From CAZUCU01 sp964589635 (GTDB lineage: Bacteria; Patescibacteriota; Minisyncoccia; Phycocordibacterales; JAACPR01): a DNA stretch of 9,063 nt. Position numbers and translations under genes: made by a program. Location of the stretch: NCBI GenBank assembly GCA_964589635.1, contig CAZPRI010000024.1, forward strand, positions 1 to 9,063. The letters are read 5' to 3'. Below the pieces are notes generated by a model. That model searched no databases. It was given only the letters and a program-made list of their open reading frames with translations, and was not told where the DNA came from. Of this stretch, positions 1-5,240 are shown piece by piece (position 1 is the stretch's first letter; each line of letters begins with the position of its first letter).

Positions 1-8
1 ATATCCTT

Positions 9-14
9 ATTATA
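9..14 (-). promoter_or_regulatory. Possible -10 box of a minus-strand gene starting at the window edge
   Basis: Read on the minus strand, a perfect TATAAT (14 down to 9) is followed by AAGGAT and then the bases AT at positions 2-1, where the window ends. If the next base outside is G, an ATG would sit exactly 6 bases after the -10 box, the same spacing seen for several genes in this window. All three minus-strand frames between the stop at 32 and the edge contain stops, so a new gene rather than a continuation of the one at 32-367 is expected. The inference rests on one hexamer in AT-rich DNA. Confidence 0.3.
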
Positions 15-31
15 ACTTTAAATTATATAAA

Positions 32-367
32 TCAATTATTTAATGTGAATTTTGGAACAATGGAACTTATGATTGCTCCTGCTGATGTTGCAAAATAATC
101 AGCTAAATCTTTCGCAGATTGAATCACTTCAGGCTCTAGTATTGTATTTTTTTGAACGCCTTTGATTTTCTTCAATGTGAACGTTTGATTTTTAATCTCT
201 GATTTTTCATCACTGGTGTCATTCGCAGATACAACTAAACCTTTTACATCCTTGTTCCTGATGGTAATTGTTACAATGGAACCGACAGGTACATCTTTTG
301 TACTAAAATAGCTTAAAGTATCTTTTTTGAATATTTTATAAAAAGGTATAATTTGCAATACTTTCAT
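32..367 (-). CDS. Stand-alone PriA N-terminal (3'-DNA-binding) domain protein
   Basis: The 111-residue product matches the layout of the N-terminal DNA-binding domain of the replication-restart helicase PriA. Residues 16-21 (DTLSYF) correspond to the TFDYL segment, residues 25-48 to the strand that ends in GLVVS (E. coli GIVVS), and residues about 83-105 (SAKDLADYFATSAGAI) to the helix with AADYYHHPIGDVL in E. coli. In PriA this domain binds the 3' end of the leading strand at a stalled fork. The winged-helix and helicase parts, some 500 or more further residues, are absent. The TGA at 32-34 is followed by stops in all three frames, so a single frameshift just before the stop does not restore a longer protein inside the window. 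It may be a functional stand-alone domain, half of a split gene, or a remnant. The start is supported by an extended -10 box 6 bases upstream. The domain assignment is by remembered family pattern, not by a search. Confidence 0.65.
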   Translation of the reverse strand: MKVLQIIPFYKIFKKDTLSYFSTKDVPVGSIVTITIRNKDVKGLVVSANDTSDEKSEIKNQTFTLKKIKGVQKNTILEPEVIQSAKDLADYFATSAGAIISSIVPKFTLNN

Positions 368-373
368 AGTCTC

Positions 374-382
374 TTAGTAACA
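374..382 (-). promoter_or_regulatory. Extended -10 promoter for the PriA-domain gene
   Basis: On the minus strand TGT-TACTAA (382 down to 374) is an extended -10 element (TGn plus a TATAAT-like hexamer). It is followed by exactly 6 bases (GAGACT) and the ATG at 367. Transcription would begin at or next to the start codon, giving a leaderless mRNA. No Shine-Dalgarno sequence is seen. The layout recurs at other genes here, which raises confidence in a hexamer that alone would be weak. Confidence 0.4.
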
Positions 383-411
383 TCTTTTCATACTTTTGTG
401 AATTAGTATAC

Positions 412-438
412 AAAAAAAGCCCCCAAGGTTATTGGGAG
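412..438 (-). terminator. Rho-independent terminator after the 64-residue membrane protein gene
   Basis: Minus-strand hairpin with arms CTCCCAA (438-432) and TTGGGGG (426-420), seven pairs including one G-U, and a 5-base loop. It is followed after one C-G base (GC) by a run of seven T (418-412). The stop codon at 429-431 lies in the loop, so the hairpin begins inside the coding sequence, a compact arrangement. It also separates this gene from the promoter of the PriA-domain gene just downstream. Confidence 0.8.
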
Positions 439-623
439 TTTTCGATTTTTTCTTTTGGTTCAGAGCTTTCAATTCCCGTTTTATGAATAAACGAGTCTTT
501 TTTGTGCAAAAATAACCAGGCGACTATTGATCCAAATATAACAGCAAAAATTAAGATAAAAACTATTAATTCTGCCAAAGTGATTCTTCTGTCAGTGTTT
601 GGTGTATAAAATCTCTTGATCAT
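429..623 (-). CDS. Small single-pass membrane protein of unknown function (64 aa)
   Basis: No family is recognised. The 64-residue product has a short basic N-terminus (residues 1-13, with K3, R4, R12, R13), one hydrophobic helix (about 16-39) and a charged, Glu/Lys-rich tail of about 25 residues. The charges suggest the N-terminus is cytoplasmic, although HKK just after the helix weakens this. The gene is convincing as a real unit: AAAGGA lies 7 bases before the ATG, a good Shine-Dalgarno, a TACTAT -10-like box lies further upstream (652-647), and a clear terminator overlaps the stop codon. The segment ITLAELIVFI superficially resembles a type IV pilin N-terminus with Glu at the fifth position, but the preceding Gly and any pilin body are missing. 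It sits in a cluster with another tiny membrane protein (706-846). Confidence 0.7.
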   Translation of the reverse strand: MIKRFYTPNTDRRITLAELIVFILIFAVIFGSIVAWLFLHKKDSFIHKTGIESSEPKEKIENSQ

Positions 624-630
624 GATCCTG

Positions 631-652
631 TCCTTTCTGTTTTGATAGTACT
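631..652 (-). promoter_or_regulatory. Probable promoter -10 box and Shine-Dalgarno for the 64-aa gene
   Basis: On the minus strand TACTAT (652-647) can act as a -10 box. AAAGGA (636-631) follows, 7 bases before the ATG at 623, which is an ideal ribosome-binding-site spacing. A TTTACT 15 bases upstream of the hexamer is a poor -35. This gene therefore looks leadered with a ribosome binding site, unlike the genes whose -10 box directly abuts the start. The ribosome-binding part is more secure than the -10. Confidence 0.5.
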
Positions 653-680
653 ATTTGATTTTAAAAAAGTAAATATAAAA

Positions 681-707
681 GAGTCGCAAAGCTTTGCTTT
701 GCGACTC
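681..707 (-). terminator. Strong Rho-independent terminator after the 46-aa gene
   Basis: A perfect 11-bp stem, GAGTCGCAAAG (681-691) against CTTTGCGACTC (697-707), with a 5-base loop. On the minus strand it runs into a T-rich tract (TTTTATATTT, then TTTTTT nearby), so it terminates minus-strand transcription from the small gene at 706-846. The TGA stop (708-706) overlaps the base of the stem. The A-rich left flank also lets it be read the other way only weakly. Confidence 0.85.
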
Positions 708-846
708 AAAATAATTTCTCTGGTAATATTTTTGCAATCCCAACGATCAGAAAGATGATCAATATTAGTAAGGCAAAAATTCCTGCTATCTGAGGGAAAG
801 TGAAACCTTCCTCATCATTTTTTCGGGAACTCATTCGGGAACTCAT
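706..846 (-). CDS. Very small single-pass membrane protein of unknown function (46 aa)
   Basis: A short frame that is easily missed. The product starts MSSRMSSRKNDEEGF, continues with a hydrophobic stretch from about residue 19 to 41 (rich in Ile, Leu, Phe), and ends KILPEKLF. It is supported as a gene by the very strong terminator that starts at its stop codon and by the clean pattern of charged head, single helix and short basic tail. The first 8 residues are a perfect tandem repeat of MSSR caused by a 12-bp duplication, so translation could begin at either Met1 or Met5. No Shine-Dalgarno is visible. TTGACA (893-888) and TTGACT (884-879) lie upstream on the minus strand, but no well-spaced -10 partner is evident. 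No homologue is recognised. Function could include membrane anchoring or a small regulatory role, but nothing in the sequence shows it. Confidence 0.6.
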   Translation of the reverse strand: MSSRMSSRKNDEEGFTFPQIAGIFALLILIIFLIVGIAKILPEKLF

Positions 847-847
847 T
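822..847. repeat. Tandem 12-bp duplication at a gene start
   Basis: TCGGGAACTCAT occurs twice back to back (823-834 and 835-846). On the minus strand it duplicates the start codon plus three codons (ATG AGT TCC CGA), so the 46-aa gene has two in-frame starts. The duplication keeps the frame. It looks recent, since the copies are identical. Confidence 0.9.
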
Positions 848-886
848 TGTTTATCAAAGTAATATAATTTATTGATTTAGTCAATT

Positions 887-918
887 TTGTCAAAAGCCTT
901 AAAAAGGAATAGTATAAG
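887..918 (+). promoter_or_regulatory. Promoter of mreB1, probably leaderless
   Basis: TATAAG (913-918) is a -10-like hexamer followed by 6 bases (TGACAC) and the ATG at 925. TTGTCA (887-892) resembles a -35 but the 20-base spacer is long. Transcription would start at the A of the ATG. An AAAGGAA stretch (902-908) would lie upstream of that start site and so would not be in the mRNA. If instead there is an upstream start site it could serve as a Shine-Dalgarno, though 16 bases is too far. Confidence 0.45.
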
Positions 919-924
919 TGACAC

Positions 925-1938
925 ATGGGAATCTTTACACCAAAATTAGGAATAGATTTAGGGACAGCAAACACCCTTGTTTTTATTCCAGGAAAAGGAG
1001 TTGTAATAAATGAACCTTCAGTTGTAGCTGTTTCAGAAATAGATAACAGAATTCTCGCAGTAGGGAATGATGCTAAAGATATGGTTGGAAGAACTCCAGA
1101 AAGCATAATTGCATATCGACCAATGAGAGATGGAGTTATCGCAGACTACAGAGTTACAGAAGCAATGCTTAGATATTTTTTCTCTAAGGCTCTTGGGAAG
1201 TGGAGTATTTTTAAACCAGAAGTTATGATCTCGGTTCCAGCTGGAGTTACCTCAACAGAAAGAAGAGCGGTAGTAGAAGCAGCGATAAAAGCCGGAGCAA
1301 AAAATGCCTATGTAGTGAAAGAACCTATTTTGGCTGCTATTGGTGCTGGTATTCCGATTCATGAAGCTCACGGACATATGATTGTTGATATTGGAGGAGG
1401 GACCACTGATGTTGCTGTTATCTCATTAGGTGGAATAGTTTCTTGTTCATCTGTTAAGTGTGCAGGAGATAGGATCGATCAATCAATTGTCGATTACATT
1501 AAGAAAACATTTAATTTGGCTATCGGAGATAAGACTGCAGAGCAGATAAAAACAAAAGTTGGTTCAGCCGTATTGATGGAAGATGAACTCACAATGACAA
1601 TTAAGGGACGAGACTATCTATCAGGTCTACCAAGGTCAACAGAGATAAGTACAAATGAAATCGTAAAGGCGGTCGGCAAAGATTTGAAGGAAATGATAAA
1701 CGCTATTAAAAAAGTTTTACAAGATACTCCACCCGAACTCGCTTCAGATATTATCGATAAAGGAATTATTATGACAGGTGGGTCTTCTCAACTTAGAAAT
1801 CTTACAGAACTTGTGTATAGAAAAACTGGAGTGAAGGCAGTGCTTGCAAAGGATGCTTTGTACTGTGTCGCAAAGGGTACTGGTATAGCCCTAAACCATT
1901 TAGATAATTATAAGAAGAGTATTATTATAAAGAGGTAA
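925..1938 (+). CDS. mreB: Rod-shape-determining protein MreB (first paralogue, solitary)
   Basis: A bacterial actin that polymerises on ATP under the inner membrane and organises cell-wall elongation. The 337 residues are the usual MreB length. Phosphate-1 loop DLGTANT is at 11-17, phosphate-2 DIGGGTTD at 155-162, and the adenosine motif region TGGSSQL at 284-290, where most MreBs have GGGALL. The catalytic-side segment EPILAAIGAG and the SLGGIV strand are intact, so the fold and nucleotide site look functional. It differs from the second copy (6504-7586) in its short N-terminus (MGIFTPK only) and in the changed GGS in the adenosine loop. It has its own promoter, no mreC beside it, and a repeat island directly downstream. 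It could correspond functionally to an Mbl/MreBH-type paralogue, but which cannot be decided here. Confidence 0.95.
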   Translation: MGIFTPKLGIDLGTANTLVFIPGKGVVINEPSVVAVSEIDNRILAVGNDAKDMVGRTPESIIAYRPMRDGVIADYRVTEAMLRYFFSKALGKWSIFKPEVMISVPAGVTSTERRAVVEAAIKAGAKNAYVVKEPILAAIGAGIPIHEAHGHMIVDIGGGTTDVAVISLGGIVSCSSVKCAGDRIDQSIVDYIKKTFNLAIGDKTAEQIKTKVGSAVLMEDELTMTIKGRDYLSGLPRSTEISTNEIVKAVGKDLKEMINAIKKVLQDTPPELASDIIDKGIIMTGGSSQLRNLTELVYRKTGVKAVLAKDALYCVAKGTGIALNHLDNYKKSIIIKR

Positions 1939-1943
1939 TTTCT

Positions 1944-2130
1944 GACGTCATCATCACAAAACCACTATCATCCCTGCCAAACCCACGTCATCCTCGGGCT
2001 TGACCCGGGGACCCAAGTTTTATTTCACCGTCCGATGTCATCCCAGATTTAGTCTGTGATCCATGCTTTTTAAACTATGGTTAGTAATTTCAAAGGTCTG
2101 GGTTCCTATCTTTGTATGAATGACGATTGT
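1944..2130. repeat. Repeat island A: composite palindromic repeats, partly convergent
   Basis: GC-rich against an AT-rich background. In plus orientation, CGTCATC-like leads start at 1946, 1966 (degenerate, TATCATC) and 1986, a period of exactly 20. The third runs into a hairpin, CCTCGGG (1992-1998) against CCCGGGG (2004-2010), then ACCCAAGTTTTA. A second unit follows, GTCATCCCAGA with TCTGTGATCCATGC (2037-2066), arms ATCCCAGA and TCTGTGAT with one mismatch. A third, weaker unit at about 2094-2130 is in minus orientation (read backwards: CGTCATTC, a poor stem, GGAACCCAGACC). Positions 1986-2022 match the reverse complement of 8944-8980 at 34 of 37 bases, counted by hand. The island fills almost the whole gap between mreB1 and the next gene. 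No coding sequence is seen in it. Confidence 0.85.
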
Positions 2131-2165
2131 TTTGTGGGGTAAGGAAGGGTGGTTTGAAATAGATT

Positions 2166-2174
2166 TGGTATTAT
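2166..2174 (+). promoter_or_regulatory. Extended -10 promoter of the delta'-like gene, leaderless layout
   Basis: TGG-TATTAT (2166-2174) is an extended -10 with 5 of 6 hexamer matches. It is followed by 6 bases (AAAGTT) and the ATG at 2181, so the message should begin at the start codon. There is no convincing -35, which extended -10 promoters can lack, and no Shine-Dalgarno. The same TTTGGTAT(C/T)AT string with the same spacing precedes frr. Confidence 0.6.
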
Positions 2175-2180
2175 AAAGTT

Positions 2181-2846
2181 ATGAATAAATTAAAGTCATT
2201 AAACAGAGAACATCTCCACCACTCTCATTTGATAATTTCTAATGCTGATGATGTTATGGATGATGTGTTTTTTGCTATTGAAAATAATTTAAAAATAAAA
2301 ACAAAAGCTAATGAATTTTTCTTCTATGAAAAATATGACAAATTTTTAATTGGTGATGCACGAAAAGTTTTTGATATACACCTAAAGAAAACACCAAAAG
2401 ACGATTTACAGGTCTTTGTGTTGTCATTTAATTTTATAACAAGGGAGGCCCAGAATGCTATTTTAAAAATGCTTGAAGAACCAAAAGACAGAACCCACTT
2501 TTTTATAATTGCACCAAGTAAGAATATGTTTTTGGAAACAATAATTTCAAGAGTAGCTATTATTGATTTAAGTTCAGAACAAACATCTTCTTTAGATAAC
2601 GCTCGAGTTTTTATGAAAAAGAAAATAGGTGATCGAATGAAGACAATTGCAACTCTTATAAAAGATATTAGGGATGATAAAAAAACTAAGCAAGATGTTG
2701 TGAACTTATTATCAGGTTTGGAAATTGAATTGGAGAGAAAAAGAGATTTCGAAGCATTAAGACAAGTCCTGGAGGCAAAAAAATATATAAACTTAAGTGG
2801 AGCTTCTCTAAAAATTCTTTTAGAAAATGTGGCTTTGAATGTTTAA
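2181..2846 (+). CDS. DNA polymerase III delta'-like clamp-loader subunit, reduced
   Basis: The central region is that of clamp-loader AAA+ subunits (HolB/DnaX family). Residues 86-101 (ITREAQNAILKMLEEP) equal the EAANALLKTLEEP helix, followed by a strand THFFIIAPS and IISRV at 121-125, where the SRC motif normally lies. These subunits open and load the sliding clamp. The Walker A loop is missing: the N-terminus (HSHLIISNADDVMDD) aligns where a GxxGxGK(T/S) would be but has no glycines or lysine. The zinc-binding cysteines are missing too. At 221 residues it is about a hundred shorter than E. coli delta'. It is therefore expected to be a non-ATPase structural subunit, as delta' is. The C-terminal helical part (about 140-221) is consistent with the collar domain but not recognisable by sequence. 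It has its own promoter. Confidence 0.75.
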   Translation: MNKLKSLNREHLHHSHLIISNADDVMDDVFFAIENNLKIKTKANEFFFYEKYDKFLIGDARKVFDIHLKKTPKDDLQVFVLSFNFITREAQNAILKMLEEPKDRTHFFIIAPSKNMFLETIISRVAIIDLSSEQTSSLDNARVFMKKKIGDRMKTIATLIKDIRDDKKTKQDVVNLLSGLEIELERKRDFEALRQVLEAKKYINLSGASLKILLENVALNV

Positions 2847-2870
2847 ATAAAAAATATCGTTCTACAAAAA

Positions 2871-2903
2871 ACGCCGTCATTCCCAGACTTCGCTGGAAAG
2901 ACG
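2871..2903 (+). repeat. Single degenerate member of the CCGTCATTCC repeat family
   Basis: CGCCGTCATTCCCAG followed by ACTTCG and CTGGAAAGACG: a short stem CCAG (2883-2886) against CTGG (2893-2896), preceded by the family's CCGTCATTCC lead. It is an isolated unit without tandem leads or a following ACCCA, so it looks decayed. It lies 25 bases after the delta'-like gene. The rest of the 164-base gap (2904-2995) shows only AT-rich sequence and the frr promoter. Confidence 0.65.
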
Positions 2904-2995
2904 ATTATATTAAAATCAAAAATTAGTTACAACTCAGACCAAGCATCTTTATAATATCTTTCTGTAGAGGAGTTCTTTTTATTTATTCCTTTTTT

Positions 2996-3004
2996 TGGTA
3001 TCAT
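2996..3004 (+). promoter_or_regulatory. Extended -10 promoter of frr-rseP, leaderless layout
   Basis: TGG-TATCAT (2996-3004), 5 of 6 hexamer matches plus TGn, preceded by a T-run. It is followed by GCTTTT (6 bases) and the ATG at 3011. No -35 or Shine-Dalgarno is visible. Spacing and sequence nearly copy the promoter at 2166-2174. Confidence 0.6.
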
Positions 3005-3010
3005 GCTTTT

Positions 3011-3562
3011 ATGACAGCAGATATAAACATCCTAAAAACAAAACTCGATTCAATTTCTGATTGGCTTGAAAAGGAGCTTTCTTCAATTAGAACAGGTAGA
3101 GCAACAGTAACATTGCTTGATGATGTAATGGTTGAATCATATGGTTCAAGAGGTCCGATTAATCAGAGTGCATCAATAAACGTAGAAGATGCAAAAAGTA
3201 TCAGAATTGTTCCTTGGGACAAGGGGGTAATTTCTGCGATTGAATCTGCAATAACAAAAGCTGATTTAGGTGTTTCTATTTCTGCAGATTCAGATGGGGT
3301 AAGAGTACGATTCCCAGATCTGACTACTGAGACCAGAGAACTACTTGTAAAACAAGCAGGGAAGAAAATTGAGGAAGCAAAGATTAGATTACGAAATGAG
3401 AGAGGAGATACTATCAAGTCTTTCGAGAAATTAGAAAAGGACGGAGAAATTTCTAAGGACGAACTAAAAAGACATAAGGATGATATACAGAAAATGATCG
3501 ATGAAAAAGTTAGAGCTTTTGACGAAAGATTATCAGTGAAGGAGAAGGAAATTAGAGCATAA
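3011..3562 (+). CDS. frr: Ribosome recycling factor
   Basis: Ribosome recycling factor splits post-termination 70S ribosomes together with EF-G. The 183 residues are the standard length (about 185). The hallmark LSSIRTGRAT is at 23-32, the domain-II strand pattern follows (VESYG, PINQSASINVEDAKSIRIVPWD), and the conserved C-terminal helix begins FPDLTTETRELL and contains RLRNERGD (126-133) with the Arg residues that contact ribosomal RNA. Nothing essential seems lost. Its stop overlaps the rseP start (TAATG), so the two are one transcript with likely translational coupling. frr next to rseP and near proS echoes the conserved pyrH-frr-uppS-cdsA-dxr-rseP-proS order. Confidence 0.97.
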   Translation: MTADINILKTKLDSISDWLEKELSSIRTGRATVTLLDDVMVESYGSRGPINQSASINVEDAKSIRIVPWDKGVISAIESAITKADLGVSISADSDGVRVRFPDLTTETRELLVKQAGKKIEEAKIRLRNERGDTIKSFEKLEKDGEISKDELKRHKDDIQKMIDEKVRAFDERLSVKEKEIRA

Positions 3563-4632
3563 TGTCTATAATAATTTTTATAATAATACTTGGTCTACTT
3601 ATTTTTGTACATGAACTTGGGCATTTTTCTGTTGCAAAAAAAAGTGGAATTAGGGTTGATGAGTTTGCAGTAGGTTTTCCTCCAAAACTTATTTCTTGGA
3701 CAAAAAATGGTACAAAATATGCTCTAAACCTTATTCCTTTTGGTGGGTATGTAAAAATATTTGGAGAAAACCCAGACGAAGACTCTTTAGATAAAGATGC
3801 TAAAGATTCTTTTGTTAATAAATCAAAACTAACACAAGCATCTGTTTTGATTGCAGGAGTTTTGTTCAATGTATTGTTTGCTTGGATTTTGTTTGCAGGA
3901 GCATTTATGATCGGGTTTGAAGTTCCTAAAGATTCTTTTTCTTTTGTAAACAATGATAATTCTCAAGTTCAGATTATTTCTGTTCAAGAAGGTTCTCCTG
4001 CAGAGAGGGCTGGTTTTGTTGGAGGGGAAAGTGTGAATGCGTTATTAAAAGGAGAAAACATAACTTCATTTAATAATTCTATAGAGGCACTAGATTCAAT
4101 TAGAAACACTGAGGCACCTTTTGTTTTGCAAACCTCAGAAGGTGATTTTGAAATATCATCAAAACTTGAAACAGAAGAAGGAAAAGTTGTTGGTTTCTAT
4201 ATTGATGATGTTGTGAATACAAAATCCGGACCCCTTAGTTCTGTTTGGAAAGGATTTATTATGACCGGCTATTCTATTAAGGAGATCTCAGTAGCAATGA
4301 AGGATTTAATTTTTGATGCTTTCAAAGGTGAGGCTGAATTAAAAAATGTTGCTGGTCCAGTAGGAATTGTTGGATTGGTTGGAGATGCTGCCGAATCTGG
4401 TTTTGTTAGTGTGATTATGTTTACTGCATTTATTTCTATAAACCTTGCTGTCTTGAATCTCTTGCCTTTTCCGGCGCTTGATGGAGGTAGGTTACTATTT
4501 ATCCTGATTGAAGTCGTAACGAGAAGAAATATCAATCCAAAAGTCGCCAATATATTAAATCTGGTTGGGTTCCTTATCTTGATTGGTCTTATGATTGTTA
4601 TTACGGTTTCAGATATTGGAAAGTTGTTTTAA
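3562..4632 (+). CDS. rseP: RIP metalloprotease RseP (site-2 protease family)
   Basis: An intramembrane zinc protease that cleaves transmembrane anchors, for example anti-sigma factors or remnant signal peptides. The zinc motif HELGH (17-21) sits in the first membrane helix (residues 3-16 are almost all Ile, Leu, Phe). One PDZ domain occupies about 134-205 (IISVQEGSPAERAGF), and the third zinc ligand is D307 in LLPFPALDGG (300-309). GPVGIVG and C-terminal helices, including the last (about 331-350), complete the fold. At 356 residues it is close to one-PDZ Gram-positive-type members and shorter than E. coli RseP with two PDZ domains. The start is the ATG overlapping the frr stop. GGAGAAGGA (3541-3549) lies 12 bases upstream, so coupling probably matters more than this site. 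No anti-sigma factor substrate is seen in the window. Confidence 0.96.
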   Translation: MSIIIFIIILGLLIFVHELGHFSVAKKSGIRVDEFAVGFPPKLISWTKNGTKYALNLIPFGGYVKIFGENPDEDSLDKDAKDSFVNKSKLTQASVLIAGVLFNVLFAWILFAGAFMIGFEVPKDSFSFVNNDNSQVQIISVQEGSPAERAGFVGGESVNALLKGENITSFNNSIEALDSIRNTEAPFVLQTSEGDFEISSKLETEEGKVVGFYIDDVVNTKSGPLSSVWKGFIMTGYSIKEISVAMKDLIFDAFKGEAELKNVAGPVGIVGLVGDAAESGFVSVIMFTAFISINLAVLNLLPFPALDGGRLLFILIEVVTRRNINPKVANILNLVGFLILIGLMIVITVSDIGKLF

Positions 4633-4640
4633 ATTGTATT

Positions 4641-4672
4641 AAAAAAGCGGCGACCGAAGGTCGCCGCTTTTT
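4641..4672. terminator. Bidirectional Rho-independent terminator
   Basis: Stem GCGGCGACC (4647-4655) against GGTCGCCGC (4659-4667), nine perfect pairs, nearly all G-C, closed by a GAA loop. Six A precede it and five T follow it, so it works in both directions: for frr-rseP on the plus strand and for the minus-strand gene ending at 4674. It begins 8 bases after the rseP stop. Confidence 0.95.
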
Positions 4673-4673
4673 G

Positions 4674-5183
4674 CTATACAGATTCAGGTCTTGAGATTAA
4701 TCCATGATCGTCGTGGTTTGGTTTTTCATTCAAAAAATTGACTAGGGAATAATTTCCATTACCCTTTATTATTTTAAAATAATCACTTCTGGGATTAGTC
4801 GTGAGCAGTATTATCTGTTCCTCTTTTTTGGTTTTGATCTCTAGATCAGTGCATGAATACACTCTACACCTTACTTTAAAGCAATCACCCCACAACTCGT
4901 CCATCCAAACTTTTTCGGTTTCAATTATGTGGTAAACAATTTTTTCAGAACGTCTAATCCAGGTAAAAGGAATGCCGTATTTCTCAATCGTGTTGTTTCT
5001 ACTTAGGATAGATCCTATAATAAAATACAGTAGTAATGCGAAGAAGAAAAAGCTTATAAGGCCATCCAAGTTTTGATTTTCCTGTGTTATGGACCCAAGT
5101 CTTGTAATCATATAGGACAATACCCAAGCGAAAATAATCCAAAGAAGGTGTCTTGTATACTTGTATCCGTAAATTTCTTTCAT
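4674..5183 (-). CDS. Two-helix membrane protein of unknown function (169 aa)
   Basis: No family is recognised. Two hydrophobic helices lie at about 12-32 and 41-60 (GLISFFFFALLLYFIIGSIL), joined by a short polar loop. A soluble C-terminal part of about 110 residues follows, predicted cytoplasmic from the basic residues at the N-terminus and after helix 2. That part is rich in beta-prone stretches and has three cysteines spaced five apart (101, 106, 111). Two membrane helices followed by such a domain recall PH-like (YdbS/YcxB-type) proteins in outline only. It is convergent with rseP, with which it shares a terminator, and divergent from proS. A GATAAT -10-like box (5214-5209) and AAAGGA (5204-5199, about 15 bases from the ATG, too far to be ideal) lie upstream. 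It interrupts the otherwise conserved rseP-proS neighbourhood, so it may be a later insertion. Confidence 0.7.
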   Translation of the reverse strand: MKEIYGYKYTRHLLWIIFAWVLSYMITRLGSITQENQNLDGLISFFFFALLLYFIIGSILSRNNTIEKYGIPFTWIRRSEKIVYHIIETEKVWMDELWGDCFKVRCRVYSCTDLEIKTKKEEQIILLTTNPRSDYFKIIKGNGNYSLVNFLNEKPNHDDHGLISRPESV

Positions 5184-5203
5184 CTTTTAATGTTCTGTTC
5201 CTT

Positions 5204-5231
5204 TAGACATTATCATTATTTCTGCTAAAAT
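5204..5231 (+). promoter_or_regulatory. Promoter of proS-mreB2
   Basis: TAGACA (5204-5209, 5 of 6 to TTGACA), a 16-base spacer and TAAAAT (5226-5231), with TGC immediately before the hexamer making an extended -10. The ATG of proS follows 9 bases after the hexamer, so any leader is at most a few bases. The -35 overlaps the likely -10 of the divergent minus-strand gene (5209-5214), so the two promoters may compete. Confidence 0.6.
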
Positions 5232-5240
5232 CAATGACAT

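Noticed and set aside
540..585. Type IV pilin-like N-terminus (ITLAELIVFI) in the 64-aa protein
   Set aside because: The Gly before the cleavage site and the pilin body are missing. Thr-Leu-x-Glu-Leu before a hydrophobic helix can arise by chance.
843..1106. Open frame of 87 codons on the minus strand opposite the start of mreB1
   Set aside because: It lies opposite conserved MreB coding sequence, crosses the mreB1 promoter, has no recognisable domain and conflicts with the better-supported small gene at 706-846.
1944..2130. CRISPR array
   Set aside because: The leads repeat at 18-29 bases with diverged copies and no unique equal-length spacers, and there are no cas genes. The units are palindromic dispersed repeats.
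2686..2880. Open frame on the minus strand at the end of the delta'-like gene
   Set aside because: It begins in the repeat remnant and mirrors coding sequence. No start signal or family was seen.
3163..3953. Minus-strand open frames opposite frr and rseP
   Set aside because: Their composition is the mirror of conserved genes. frr and rseP motifs are intact on the plus strand, so these are chance frames.
4269..4550. Minus-strand open frame opposite the rseP C-terminus
   Set aside because: It is antisense to the conserved LLPFPALDGG region and has no independent support.
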